From NCBI GenBank assembly GCA_017561825.1, contig JAFZBK010000049.1, positions 31,752 to 95,751 of the forward strand: DNA of 64,000 bases. The letters run 5' to 3'. The notes below the pieces were generated by a model. That model was given only the letters and a program-made list of their open reading frames with translations. It made no database searches and was not told the origin of the DNA. The translations under genes and the position numbers were made by a program. This document shows positions 1 to 8,536 of the stretch, one piece after another; position 1 is the stretch's first letter; every line of letters begins with the position of its first letter. Source of the stretch: Prevotella sp. GTDB lineage: Bacteria; Bacteroidota; Bacteroidia; Bacteroidales; Bacteroidaceae.

Positions 1-3000
1 TGAACATTACCCAGAGTTCAGCTCAGCCTGGACAGGGCTTCAAGGTGAACATCCGTGGTATGGGTACCATTGGTGAGAGTTCTCCGTTGCTGATTATCGA
101 TGGTATCTATGCAGGTACAGCCGATAACGGTCTGAACGGTTTGAACCCGAACGACATTGAGAGCATCGACGTGTTGAAGGATGCTGCTTCGGCTGCCATC
201 TACGGTGCCCGTGCTGCCAATGGTGTAATCCTCGTTACCACCAAGCAGGGTAAGGCTGGTACGCTTTCTGTCCAGTACGACGGCTTCGTTGGCTGGTCGA
301 ATGCTTACAAGGTGCCTGGTATGGTGAATGCTCAGCAGTACATGCAGATTATCAATGAGACCAACTTCAACACCTATGGTACGATTACCAACTGGTCAAG
401 TCTCGTTCCGCAGCGTATCCTTGACAAGGTGAACAACGGATGGGAAGGTACTGACTGGTTCAAGGAGTATGAGAATAAGAACGCCCTGCAGTTCAGTCAT
501 GCTGTGACATTGTCTGGCGGTAGCGAGCGCTCCAAGTTCTCTTTGGGCTTGAACTACAGTTCTAACGAAGGTATCATGGGTGGAGACAACGCCTCCAACT
601 ACAAGCGCTATGGCGGACGTATCAACTCTGAGCACGTTGTGTGGAAGGCTGCTGATCATGATGTTGTCACCATCGGTGAGAATGTATCTTACTGGTATCA
701 CAGAGGTCATGTGCTTGCTGAGAGCAACGGTTACTGGAATGTGATGCAGTCAGCTTATATTGCTTCTCCGCTCGTAGAGCCTTATGATGAGAATGGCAAT
801 CTGACCAGCTATGCTACAAACCACTTTGGTTATAGTGACATGGTCTATGTTCAGCCGTTGAACAGTTTCCTTAATGGTGAATATGGTTCTCTGAACAAGA
901 GTCGTGATTTCGGTGTAGGCGCAACCATTTACTGGATTATCGAGCCGATCAAGAACCTGAGGTATCGTGGACAGTTCAATACAGGCTACAGTAGCGATAA
1001 CTACCGTCAGATAGGTCTGCCTTATAGCAAGACTTCCACGCGTTCATCTTCCGCTTACACGCTTAGCATGAGCCAGAATCAGAGTAGTAGTTTCTCTTTG
1101 GAGAACACGCTTTCTTATATCCTGCCGAAACTTGGTAAGAATACCATTGACGTACTGGTTGGTCAGTCAATCGAACGCTCCAACTGGAGTACGGGTATGA
1201 ACATGAACTTCGAGGTTACTGAGGATAATCTGAATACGATGATCCTCAATGGTTGGGATTACAATATTCCTGCCAACTATGAGAAGGTACAGACCCACAG
1301 TGGTTATGACAACCCGATGCAGGGTAGCATCGCTTCGTTCTTTGGACGTATGAACTGGAACTATGACGAGAAGTACATGGCAACGGCTATCATCCGTGCT
1401 GATGGTTCCAGCAACTTTGCACGCGGCAAGCGCTGGGGTTACTTCCCCTCATTCTCTGCTGGTTGGGTGATTACCAACGAACCTTTTATGGAAGGAACAC
1501 GCAGTTGGATGGATTTCTTGAAGCTCCGTGCTTCTTGGGGACAGAATGGTAACTGTAACATCCCGAACTTCTATTATCTGTCAAACATCAAGTTCTCTCC
1601 GACAAATTATGCCGACTATGGTTATAAGTTCTCCAGCGATATGTTCAATACCGTAAACCGTAACGTTTATCAGACTGGTGCATACGCTTCTAACGTTCCT
1701 AATCCCGATGTGACTTGGGAAACTTCTGAGCAGATCAACCTCGGTCTTGATGCACGTTTCATCAATGGCAAGCTCGGTTTGAACTTCGACTGGTATGTAA
1801 AGAAGACAAAGGACTGGTTGGTGAAGGCTCCGATGAACCAGGTACTTGGTTATGAGGAGGCTGCATACGTGAATGCCGGTGACGTAAAGAACACTGGTTT
1901 CGAGGTTGCTCTTAGCTGGCGCGACAGAATCGGACGCGACTTCAACTACTTCGCCAACGTGAATGTAGCTACCAATAAGAACGAGGTAACTCGTCTGGCC
2001 AACAACGCAGGTTATATCAACGGTGAGGATAAGGCTATCTTCGAGAACTCTTCTTGGGCTTCTCGCGTAGAGGTAGGTCACCCCATCGGTTACTTCTCTG
2101 GTATGTCATACAGCGGCATCTGGCAGAATCAGGCTCAGATTGACGCAGCTCGCAAAGCAGGAAAGGCCGTTATTGACGGTGCTCAGCCTGGTGACTGCAT
2201 CTGGGATGACTGGAATGGTGATGGACAGATCTCTCTCTCAGAGGATCGTCACGAGATCGGTAACCCGCATCCGGATGTAACCCTTGGTGTAAGCCTTGGC
2301 TTTGATTGGAGAGGCTTCGACTTTGGCGTGACAGGTTCAGGTGCTTTCGGCATGCAGGTAATGCAGTGCTACCGTACCGCTCTCTTGGCTAGTCCATACG
2401 ACAACTACACAGTTGACGCATTTGATCGTTGGCACGGAGAGGGCACCAGCAACAAGTATCCTCGTCTTACTGTAGGTTCTATTAACGACCAGTGGGTATC
2501 TACCCGCTATATGCAGGATGCCGACTACTTTAAGATCCAGAACGTAACATTGGGTTATGACTTTGCCCGTCTGTGGAAGCAGGAGTATTTCTCCAAGTTC
2601 CGCATCTACGTTCAGGCTCAGAACCTCTACACCTTCACCAAGTACACAGGTGTTGATCCTGAAATCGGTTCATCTGGCGGTAAGGACTCTTGGGCACGTG
2701 GTATTGACGTAGGTCTCTATCCTACAGCACGTACTTTCATTATTGGTGCCAGCATCAATTTCAAGGATAAGAAAGACAAGGTTGCTACTGTAGCTCCGAA
2801 GGTGGTTTATCAGGTGGACAACAGCGAGATCGATCGTCTGAATGGAGAGATCAACCGTCTCCGTGCACAGATGAACCAGCCAGCTCCTGCTGCTAAGGAG
2901 AAGGTGGTTGTTAAGGAGTCTGTCCTGACCTATCCGTATTTTGTCAATTTCGACCTCAACGTAACCGACGTGGTGAACCGTGAGAAGGTGAACCTGAAGA

Positions 3001-3257
3001 ATATCGCTGAGATGATTAAGGAAGCACCTGCTGGAACGAAGTTCAATGTAGTTGGCTATGCTGACAAGGCAACAGGAACCGCCGAGCACAACGCATGGCT
3101 GGCAGAGCATCGCGCCCAGAACGTTTACGATGTACTCGTTAAGGAATTCGGTGTACCGGCAAGCAGTCTCATACTCGACTCCAAGGGCGGTGTGGGCGAC
3201 ATGTTCTACAACAGCAATGAGCTGAGCCGTGCCGTCATCATCTCTGAGGTTAAGTAA
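1..3257 (+). CDS. SusC/RagA TonB-dependent outer-membrane transporter with C-terminal OmpA-like domain, 5' partial
   Basis: The reading frame is open from base 3, so the start lies outside the window. The first visible residues are the plug domain (LLIIDGIY, then the conserved NDIESIDVLKDAASAAIYGARAA), followed by a long 22-strand-type barrel. SusC proteins import oligosaccharides or peptides with a SusD lid, powered by TonB. Unusually, the barrel (ending near nt 2770, SINFKDK) is followed by a charged linker and a roughly 105-residue OmpA-like peptidoglycan-binding domain (nt 2935-3254). That domain keeps GYADKATG and the RAQNV helix, which hold the Asp and Arg that bind diaminopimelate in OmpA. 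SusD follows 41 bp downstream. The family call is certain; the substrate is unknown. Confidence 0.95.
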   Translation, partial: NITQSSAQPGQGFKVNIRGMGTIGESSPLLIIDGIYAGTADNGLNGLNPNDIESIDVLKDAASAAIYGARAANGVILVTTKQGKAGTLSVQYDGFVGWSNAYKVPGMVNAQQYMQIINETNFNTYGTITNWSSLVPQRILDKVNNGWEGTDWFKEYENKNALQFSHAVTLSGGSERSKFSLGLNYSSNEGIMGGDNASNYKRYGGRINSEHVVWKAADHDVVTIGENVSYWYHRGHVLAESNGYWNVMQSAYIASPLVEPYDENGNLTSYATNHFGYSDMVYVQPLNSFLNGEYGSLNKSRDFGVGATIYWIIEPIKNLRYRGQFNTGYSSDNYRQIGLPYSKTSTRSSSAYTLSMSQNQSSSFSLENTLSYILPKLGKNTIDVLVGQSIERSNWSTGMNMNFEVTEDNLNTMILNGWDYNIPANYEKVQTHSGYDNPMQGSIASFFGRMNWNYDEKYMATAIIRADGSSNFARGKRWGYFPSFSAGWVITNEPFMEGTRSWMDFLKLRASWGQNGNCNIPNFYYLSNIKFSPTNYADYGYKFSSDMFNTVNRNVYQTGAYASNVPNPDVTWETSEQINLGLDARFINGKLGLNFDWYVKKTKDWLVKAPMNQVLGYEEAAYVNAGDVKNTGFEVALSWRDRIGRDFNYFANVNVATNKNEVTRLANNAGYINGEDKAIFENSSWASRVEVGHPIGYFSGMSYSGIWQNQAQIDAARKAGKAVIDGAQPGDCIWDDWNGDGQISLSEDRHEIGNPHPDVTLGVSLGFDWRGFDFGVTGSGAFGMQVMQCYRTALLASPYDNYTVDAFDRWHGEGTSNKYPRLTVGSINDQWVSTRYMQDADYFKIQNVTLGYDFARLWKQEYFSKFRIYVQAQNLYTFTKYTGVDPEIGSSGGKDSWARGIDVGLYPTARTFIIGASINFKDKKDKVATVAPKVVYQVDNSEIDRLNGEINRLRAQMNQPAPAAKEKVVVKESVLTYPYFVNFDLNVTDVVNREKVNLKNIAEMIKEAPAGTKFNVVGYADKATGTAEHNAWLAEHRAQNVYDVLVKEFGVPASSLILDSKGGVGDMFYNSNELSRAVIISEVK

Positions 3258-3298
3258 ACTTATTAACAATAAACGTATAAACTCAGAATATATAAGAT

Positions 3299-5149
3299 AT
3301 GAAAAAGATATATTTAATGGCAATCGCGGTTCTTTTCGCAGTTGGACTCACCTCTTGCGAGGACTTCCTCGATTCCTCGAATTATACAGGAGCAACGAAT
3401 GAGAACTACCCTGCTACGGCTGGTGACTTGACAAAAGAGCTGGCTGCCCTGTATGGTGTGATGAACCAGATGAGTACGGATCCCCTCCAGACTCCTTGGT
3501 TCGTGAACTACATTATGTCTGATGAGGGTAATGGTGCCGGTGGTACTGGTGACGTTGAGGCACACGCTATCGGTCACCTGATGACCAACAAAGAGACTCT
3601 CTTTGATAGTGCATGGAAGAATGTTTATGTAGGTATTTCACGTGCAAGCGCCATTATCTATGGTGTGGACGCTTTCGACTGGACTGGTCAGGAGAAAACC
3701 CGTAACCAGCTTCTTGGTGAGGCTTACTTCATGCGTGGTTTGTTCTACCTCTGGGGCGTACAGTTCTGGGGTGACATCCCTGCATACTGGGCTATCGCAG
3801 CTCCGGATCCTTGTCCTCAGCTGAGCGCAGAGAACGAGATCATGCCGCATATCCTGGCCGACTTCACCAGTGCTGCCAACTTGATGAGTCACGGTATGAC
3901 AACACGTGGCGACGGTCATGCAACCAAGGGTGCTGCCGAAGGTATGTTGGCTCGTGCCTATATGTTCTACGAAGGCTTCTATAAGAAAGCCGGTGAGCTG
4001 GCTTCAGCTTCTCTTCCTGATGTTCCTTTCGACTTCGAGCAGGAAGCTGCCGGTTCTTCACTGAGCAAATCTCAGGTGGTTTCTTATCTGGAGGATGCTA
4101 TCAACAACGGTGGTTACAAACTCGTTGAGGACTTCCGTCTGTTGTGGCAATATACCAACGAGCTGACTATTCAGGACTATGCTTATGTAGCTGACCTGAA
4201 AGAGGCTGGTAAGGTATGGGCTGGTAACGGCAACGAAGAGGAGATGTTCCAGGTTCAGTATATGAACTGTAACTCTTGGGATGGAACCATCGGTATGGGC
4301 TTCTGTAACCAGGTTGAGCTGTATTGCGGTCTGCGTTGCGATGCTGATGAGAACAGTAATGTTAACGGTGGTAAGGAGACCTTCCCGTTCGGACAGGGCT
4401 GGGGCCAGGGTACCATCAACGCTACCCTTTGGGATGATTGGAGTGATGCCGACCCACGTAAGAAGGCTACCATTCTGAATGGTCCGGAAGAGCTGCAGGC
4501 TTACTACTTCACAACCTCTTGCTCAGAGGATGCTGGTTTGTATAACAAGAAATGGATGTGCGTTACTTGTATGGATACCGACTTCGACGGTCAGTCTAAC
4601 TATGCATGGTGGGGCGTATGGCGTGCCAAGAACACGGATACATCCTCTCCTAACGGTAACTCCTTCCAGGGCGACCACTTCTCAGATCTCGTATTGCTCC
4701 GTTTGGCTGACGTCATGCTGATGCATTCAGAGCTGACAGGTACGGCTGATCAGATGAATAAGGTACGTGCTCGTGCCGGTCTGGCTGCTACCACTTATTC
4801 ATGGCAGAACATCAAGAATGAGCGCCGTTGGGAGCTCGCAGGTGAGGGTCTGCGTTACAACGACCTCCGTCGTTGGTCTGGTAAGGATGGTGGTGCCTCC
4901 TGTGAAGCTGCAACTGCCCTCCAGAAACAGGAAGGCTCTCGTGTGAACTACACAGGAACATGGACAACCATGAGTCATGGTAAGGGCGTAGGCGGTAGCA
5001 GCTGGGCTCAGCGCTATGCTGATACAGACGGCTTCCTGCCCAAGCCTCCTTCACAGATTGCTATCATCAACGATCCTGAGATCCTGAGTCAGAACAAGGG
5101 ATGGTATGATGGTACGAAGTGGAGTATGTCAGGTACACCTATCTATTAA
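3299..5149 (+). CDS. SusD/RagB family nutrient-binding lipoprotein
   Basis: Protein of 616 aa with a lipoprotein signal peptide (MKKIYLMAIAVLFAVGLTSC, lipobox Cys at 20). It then shows the SusD hallmarks: an N-terminal helical region with an RNQLLGEAYFMRGLFYL-type TPR motif, and a C-terminal part with ERRWELAGEGLRYNDLRRW and FLPKPPSQI. It should sit on the outer face of the outer membrane and cap the SusC-OmpA transporter encoded just upstream. The pair and the next gene are closely spaced on one strand and are probably cotranscribed. No glycoside hydrolase is visible nearby, so the ligand cannot be named. Confidence 0.95.
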   Translation: MKKIYLMAIAVLFAVGLTSCEDFLDSSNYTGATNENYPATAGDLTKELAALYGVMNQMSTDPLQTPWFVNYIMSDEGNGAGGTGDVEAHAIGHLMTNKETLFDSAWKNVYVGISRASAIIYGVDAFDWTGQEKTRNQLLGEAYFMRGLFYLWGVQFWGDIPAYWAIAAPDPCPQLSAENEIMPHILADFTSAANLMSHGMTTRGDGHATKGAAEGMLARAYMFYEGFYKKAGELASASLPDVPFDFEQEAAGSSLSKSQVVSYLEDAINNGGYKLVEDFRLLWQYTNELTIQDYAYVADLKEAGKVWAGNGNEEEMFQVQYMNCNSWDGTIGMGFCNQVELYCGLRCDADENSNVNGGKETFPFGQGWGQGTINATLWDDWSDADPRKKATILNGPEELQAYYFTTSCSEDAGLYNKKWMCVTCMDTDFDGQSNYAWWGVWRAKNTDTSSPNGNSFQGDHFSDLVLLRLADVMLMHSELTGTADQMNKVRARAGLAATTYSWQNIKNERRWELAGEGLRYNDLRRWSGKDGGASCEAATALQKQEGSRVNYTGTWTTMSHGKGVGGSSWAQRYADTDGFLPKPPSQIAIINDPEILSQNKGWYDGTKWSMSGTPIY

Positions 5150-5162
5150 TAAAGAGTCAATC

Positions 5163-5183
5163 ATTAAGAATTAAGAGAATAAG
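5163..5183 (+). repeat. 7-bp-periodic array before the lipoprotein gene
   Basis: ATTAAGA units at 5163 and 5170 and a degenerate third unit at 5177, between the SusD stop and the ATG at 5188. This is the + strand example of the 7-bp spacer family. Confidence 0.6.
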
Positions 5184-5187
5184 CAAT

Positions 5188-6663
5188 ATGAAAAAATCAA
5201 TTATATGCTTGATCGTTGCGGCTGGTATGGCTGTCTCTTGTGATCCTATCAAGGACGAGAAGGATTTTGATATCTATAGCGTGTCAGCGAGTGAGATTGA
5301 GAATGCCATCTCTATCACCCAGACGGATGCCAACGGCAACCCAGCAGCTGATGGTAATTACTTTACCTATACAACGAATCCGGCAATACCGGTAACGATC
5401 TTCAATTATATGAGTGACGGCTCTGAGAATATGTTGGCACATGGCATGAGCGGCTCATTCGTGATTAAGCCGAAACGTGGCTCTGATCCTAACCAGACAT
5501 ACTATATCCGTTTCGTCGATTCTAATAACAATCCTGTTGATATCCAGAGGTCTTGCAATGTCTATGTGCAGCAGGAGCTGGATCCGGAAATCCGTCTGCT
5601 TGCCTCTGATGTATATGGTAAGAAGATCTGGAAATGGGATACTTCTATTACAGGAACCTTCTGGGGTAACATGGGTTACTGCGGTGGCTCTGGTGATGCC
5701 ATTGGTATTGATGGCGGTGGTGCCCAGTGGTGGGGTATGTCTTCTGACGCTGACTTCCCCGAGCAGCTCCAGCACTCTCACGATGGTGCATACCATGGAG
5801 AGGGTCTGAACGCTTGGATGGAGTTCTCTGATGAAGGTATCATTACCTGCTACAACGAGAATGGTGAAGTATATCAGTCAGGTCCGTTCTCTGTAGAAGG
5901 CTGGAATCCCAACGGAGAATGGAGAAAGGGTCTCTTGAAGACTACATCTATCCTGTGGCCGTATCAGGTTAACTGGGCTAGCAATGGATTTGACGCGATT
6001 CCTGGTGAGTATGAGATCGTTTATCTCACTGCCGACAAGATGACGCTCGTTTATCCTGATGGTGGTGACTACGGCGGTCTTGGCAACTGGGGTGAGGCTA
6101 CCTACTGGCACTTCAAGAGTAACTCAGATATTGAAGGCATGGCATTAGGTTATGGTAAGACAGCCAAGAAGAGTTGGACATGGGATACATCTATCACTGG
6201 TGCTGTTTGGGGTAACATGGGTTACTGCGGCGGTGCAGGTGCTGATGTAGGTACTGCTGGTAACGGTCAGTGGTGGGGTATTGACAGCTCTGCCGAGTTC
6301 AATAACCAGTTGCAGCACTCTGAAGGTGGTGTGAATCATGGAGATGGCCACCTTGATGCTTACATGACATTCGATGCTGATGGAATAGTGACGAGCTATG
6401 GCGCAGATGGTTCAGTTGTTCACTCGGGTGCCTACGAGTTCGCTCCTGTAAATGGAAATGAATGGAAGGTGGCTGATCTTAATACTTCTGCAGGTGCTAT
6501 TCTGTGGCCGTATGAGATCAACTCCGGCGGTAACATGCCTACAACGTTCGAGGTTGTTTATCTGACTAATGACAAGATGACACTCGTTTATCCTGCCGGT
6601 GGAGACTTCGGTAGCCTCGGCGGTTGGGGTGAAGCAACGTTCTGGCACTTCAAGGCAAAGTAA
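5188..6663 (+). CDS. Surface lipoprotein with tandem duplicated domain (SusE/F position)
   Basis: I start this gene at 5188, where MKKSIICLIVAAGMAVSC gives a clean lipoprotein signal; an upstream in-frame ATG at 5119 would overlap SusD and place 23 non-signal residues in front. The 491 aa product has an N-terminal part of about 140 residues. Two copies of a domain of about 180 residues follow, at residues 145-326 and 327-491. Shared motifs are WDTSITG, WGNMGYCGG, QWWG, LQHS, ILWPY, DKMTLVYP and GGWGEATxWHFK. The position after SusCD is the SusE/SusF slot, so a surface glycan-binding role is plausible, but I do not recognise the domain family. Confidence 0.85.
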   Translation: MKKSIICLIVAAGMAVSCDPIKDEKDFDIYSVSASEIENAISITQTDANGNPAADGNYFTYTTNPAIPVTIFNYMSDGSENMLAHGMSGSFVIKPKRGSDPNQTYYIRFVDSNNNPVDIQRSCNVYVQQELDPEIRLLASDVYGKKIWKWDTSITGTFWGNMGYCGGSGDAIGIDGGGAQWWGMSSDADFPEQLQHSHDGAYHGEGLNAWMEFSDEGIITCYNENGEVYQSGPFSVEGWNPNGEWRKGLLKTTSILWPYQVNWASNGFDAIPGEYEIVYLTADKMTLVYPDGGDYGGLGNWGEATYWHFKSNSDIEGMALGYGKTAKKSWTWDTSITGAVWGNMGYCGGAGADVGTAGNGQWWGIDSSAEFNNQLQHSEGGVNHGDGHLDAYMTFDADGIVTSYGADGSVVHSGAYEFAPVNGNEWKVADLNTSAGAILWPYEINSGGNMPTTFEVVYLTNDKMTLVYPAGGDFGSLGGWGEATFWHFKAK

Positions 6664-6734
6664 GCTCTCCCTAACGAAAGCTTACTCTACCTAAGGTTTA
6701 GTATTCTCTCTCTTAGGTATTAGTTTCAATACGA

Positions 6735-6776
6735 CCGTCCCGTAGCGTTTGTTCGCTGCGGGGCGGTTTATTATTT
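6735..6776 (+). terminator. Rho-independent terminator of the SusCD operon
   Basis: Stem of 13 bp (6735-6747 with 6754-6766, two G-T pairs), loop TTTGTT, then TTTATTATTT. It closes the first operon. Confidence 0.85.
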
Positions 6777-6783
6777 CACGATG

Positions 6784-6849
6784 TTCCCACGTTGGGAATG
6801 AAATGTTCCCACGTTGGGAATAAAGTGTTCCCATGTTGGGAACAAATGG
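6784..6849. repeat. 22-bp tandem array of palindromic units (TTCCCACGTTGGGAA core)
   Basis: Three units start at 6784, 6806 and 6828, exactly 22 bp apart. Each has a near-perfect palindromic core of about 16 bp (TTCCCACGTTGGGAA, third copy TTCCCATGTTGGGAA) followed by a short A-rich linker. The same core in the same 22-bp register recurs at 54010-54047. Confidence 0.9.
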
Positions 6850-6915
6850 AATCCTGCTCAGATTTACAAAGAAAGCACTTAAAGTTACCCTTTGAACCTT
6901 TGGCCGTTTAAAGAA

Positions 6916-6996
6916 TTAATCGTATCTCTGGCTTCGCCGAAGATACTTTCGCTCACTTAATCGTACTTTGGCTACGCCGAAGATACTCTCACTCGG
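6916..6996. repeat. 41-bp direct duplication with hairpin potential
   Basis: TTAATCGTA begins at 6916 and again at 6957, 41 bp apart. Both copies contain CGCCGAAGATAC, and the first can fold through GTATCT/AGATAC. It lies between the 22-bp array and the next promoter in a gene-free stretch of about 390 bp. Confidence 0.7.
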
Positions 6997-7018
6997 AATT
7001 AAAAATAAATAGATTTAT

Positions 7019-7049
7019 TTTGTACTTCTCTCGTTTATTCGTATCTTTG
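7019..7049 (+). promoter_or_regulatory. Bacteroidota-type promoter for the membrane protein/CxNCH lipoprotein operon
   Basis: TTTG at 7019-7022, 19-nt spacer, TATCTTTG at 7042-7049, matching TTTG-N19-TAnnTTTG exactly. The ATG at 7058 is only 8 nt after the -7 box, so the transcript should be leaderless or nearly so. Confidence 0.8.
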
Positions 7050-7057
7050 CAAGGTAT

Positions 7058-8536
7058 ATGAGAAAGGGATTAAGGAGATATGGAAACTGGGTGCTGTCGG
7101 TACTTGTTGGTATCGGCGTATTCCTGTTTTGGTATATCCTCTACCCCCACGCATTGTCGTATCAGGAACAGTATCAACTGTTCTTATGGACAGGTGATTA
7201 TTTCATGGAACGGATCAGTGTGCCTGGGGGCTTGGCCGACTGGCTCGGCGAGTTCATCGTGCAGTTCTATTATGTGGAATGGCTGGGTGCATTACTCCTG
7301 GCATTGCTGTTTGTTGTCTTGCAGCGATTGACCGCAAGACTGCTGCCCAAGAAATGGTGGCTGCTGAGTGTGGTGCCAGTATTGTTGGTTCTATGGCTGA
7401 TGGGCGACGTGAACGTACTGCTGTCATTACCCGTTGCAATCATCCTGGCTTTGGCATTGGCTTGCATCCGACTGCCCAAGCGCCTTTCCTGGCTCGATAT
7501 CCTGATTATTCCCATCGCCTATTGGCTGATTGGACCGGCGGTTTGGATATACATCATCGTTCGTGTATTACAACTGGGATGGAAGCATCTGTGGTCGGCG
7601 GTATGGTTCTTGGCGGTGCTGTTGATGGCGTATGCCTGGCTGTTGCCGCAATGGCCTTTGCAGCAGGTAATGACAGGTCTGAACTATTGTCGTACCCCGC
7701 TAACCTATCCCCAATGGAAAGGTTACGACAAGGATATGTATGAGTTGATCCGTCAGGACTATCTGGTACGAAACGAACGATGGGATGAGATCGTGAAGCG
7801 GGCGAAGGAATATCAGGTGAGAACACCTTTCAGTTCTGTCTGCGTCAATCTGGCCTTGTCGCAAAAGCGTCAGTTGGCAGATCGGATGTTCGACTTCTAC
7901 CAAAGTGGTGATGATGCGCTGATCATGCCACGTATTCGCGACCTGACCTCGATGCTGCCTTCGGCTGAGGCCTTCTGGCATTTGGGTATGGTGAACTCGT
8001 CATTGCGTTATTTCTTTGATACGCAGGAGTCGATCCTGAATGGGAGAATGAGCGGTCGTTGTACGAAGCGCATCGCAGAATGTATGATCGTGAACGGTCA
8101 TTACAAGACTGCCGAGAAGCATCTTCATCTACTCAAGCAGAGTTTGTTCTATCGTGGATGGGCGAAAGAGGCTGAGGCGCTGATGAAAGATGAGGCTAAG
8201 ATCAATGCACACCCCGTGTATGGTAAGCTGCGCAAGCTAAGATATAAGGATGATTTCCTTTATAGTCATGAGGAACTTGACAAGATGTTCGGACTGCTCT
8301 TCATGAATAACCAGGAGAACAAGATGGCGCTCGATTACTTCATGGCAGAGATGCTCTTGAAGGGAAATCTCCAGGGCTTCCAACAGAATATGGGCGTGGT
8401 GCAGCAGATGGGCGGTTATCGCATGATGCCACTGGGCTATCAGGATGTGATGCGCTGCATTCAAGCTCAGGGGAACGTGCCAGGCTCCCCATACGCCAAG
8501 TATGTGCAGCGGATGGCAGAAAGGAGGGGAGAATGA
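7058..8536 (+). CDS. Polytopic membrane protein with TPR-like C-terminal half (probable DUF6057 family), copy 1
   Basis: Protein of 492 aa. A hydrophobic N-terminal half holds about six membrane segments up to residue 215, with the conserved stretch YQEQYQLFLW and PGG..DWLGEFIVQFYY after the first. The C-terminal half is soluble and rich in helical pairs (AECMIVNGHYKTAEKHLHLL, NQENKMALDYFMAEMLL), resembling TPR repeats. Its stop overlaps the next ATG by 4 bp (ATGA), implying translational coupling to the CxNCH lipoprotein. Two paralogues with the same partner lie at 10710 and 15411. I recall this family as DUF6057, without a known function. A role as membrane scaffold or redox partner for the lipoprotein is inference only. 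Confidence 0.85.
   Translation: MRKGLRRYGNWVLSVLVGIGVFLFWYILYPHALSYQEQYQLFLWTGDYFMERISVPGGLADWLGEFIVQFYYVEWLGALLLALLFVVLQRLTARLLPKKWWLLSVVPVLLVLWLMGDVNVLLSLPVAIILALALACIRLPKRLSWLDILIIPIAYWLIGPAVWIYIIVRVLQLGWKHLWSAVWFLAVLLMAYAWLLPQWPLQQVMTGLNYCRTPLTYPQWKGYDKDMYELIRQDYLVRNERWDEIVKRAKEYQVRTPFSSVCVNLALSQKRQLADRMFDFYQSGDDALIMPRIRDLTSMLPSAEAFWHLGMVNSSLRYFFDTQESILNGRMSGRCTKRIAECMIVNGHYKTAEKHLHLLKQSLFYRGWAKEAEALMKDEAKINAHPVYGKLRKLRYKDDFLYSHEELDKMFGLLFMNNQENKMALDYFMAEMLLKGNLQGFQQNMGVVQQMGGYRMMPLGYQDVMRCIQAQGNVPGSPYAKYVQRMAERRGE

Noticed and set aside
1-6663. A polysaccharide utilisation locus
   Set aside because: SusCD and a surface lipoprotein are present, but no glycoside hydrolase, lyase or sulfatase is visible, so a glycan substrate is not claimed.
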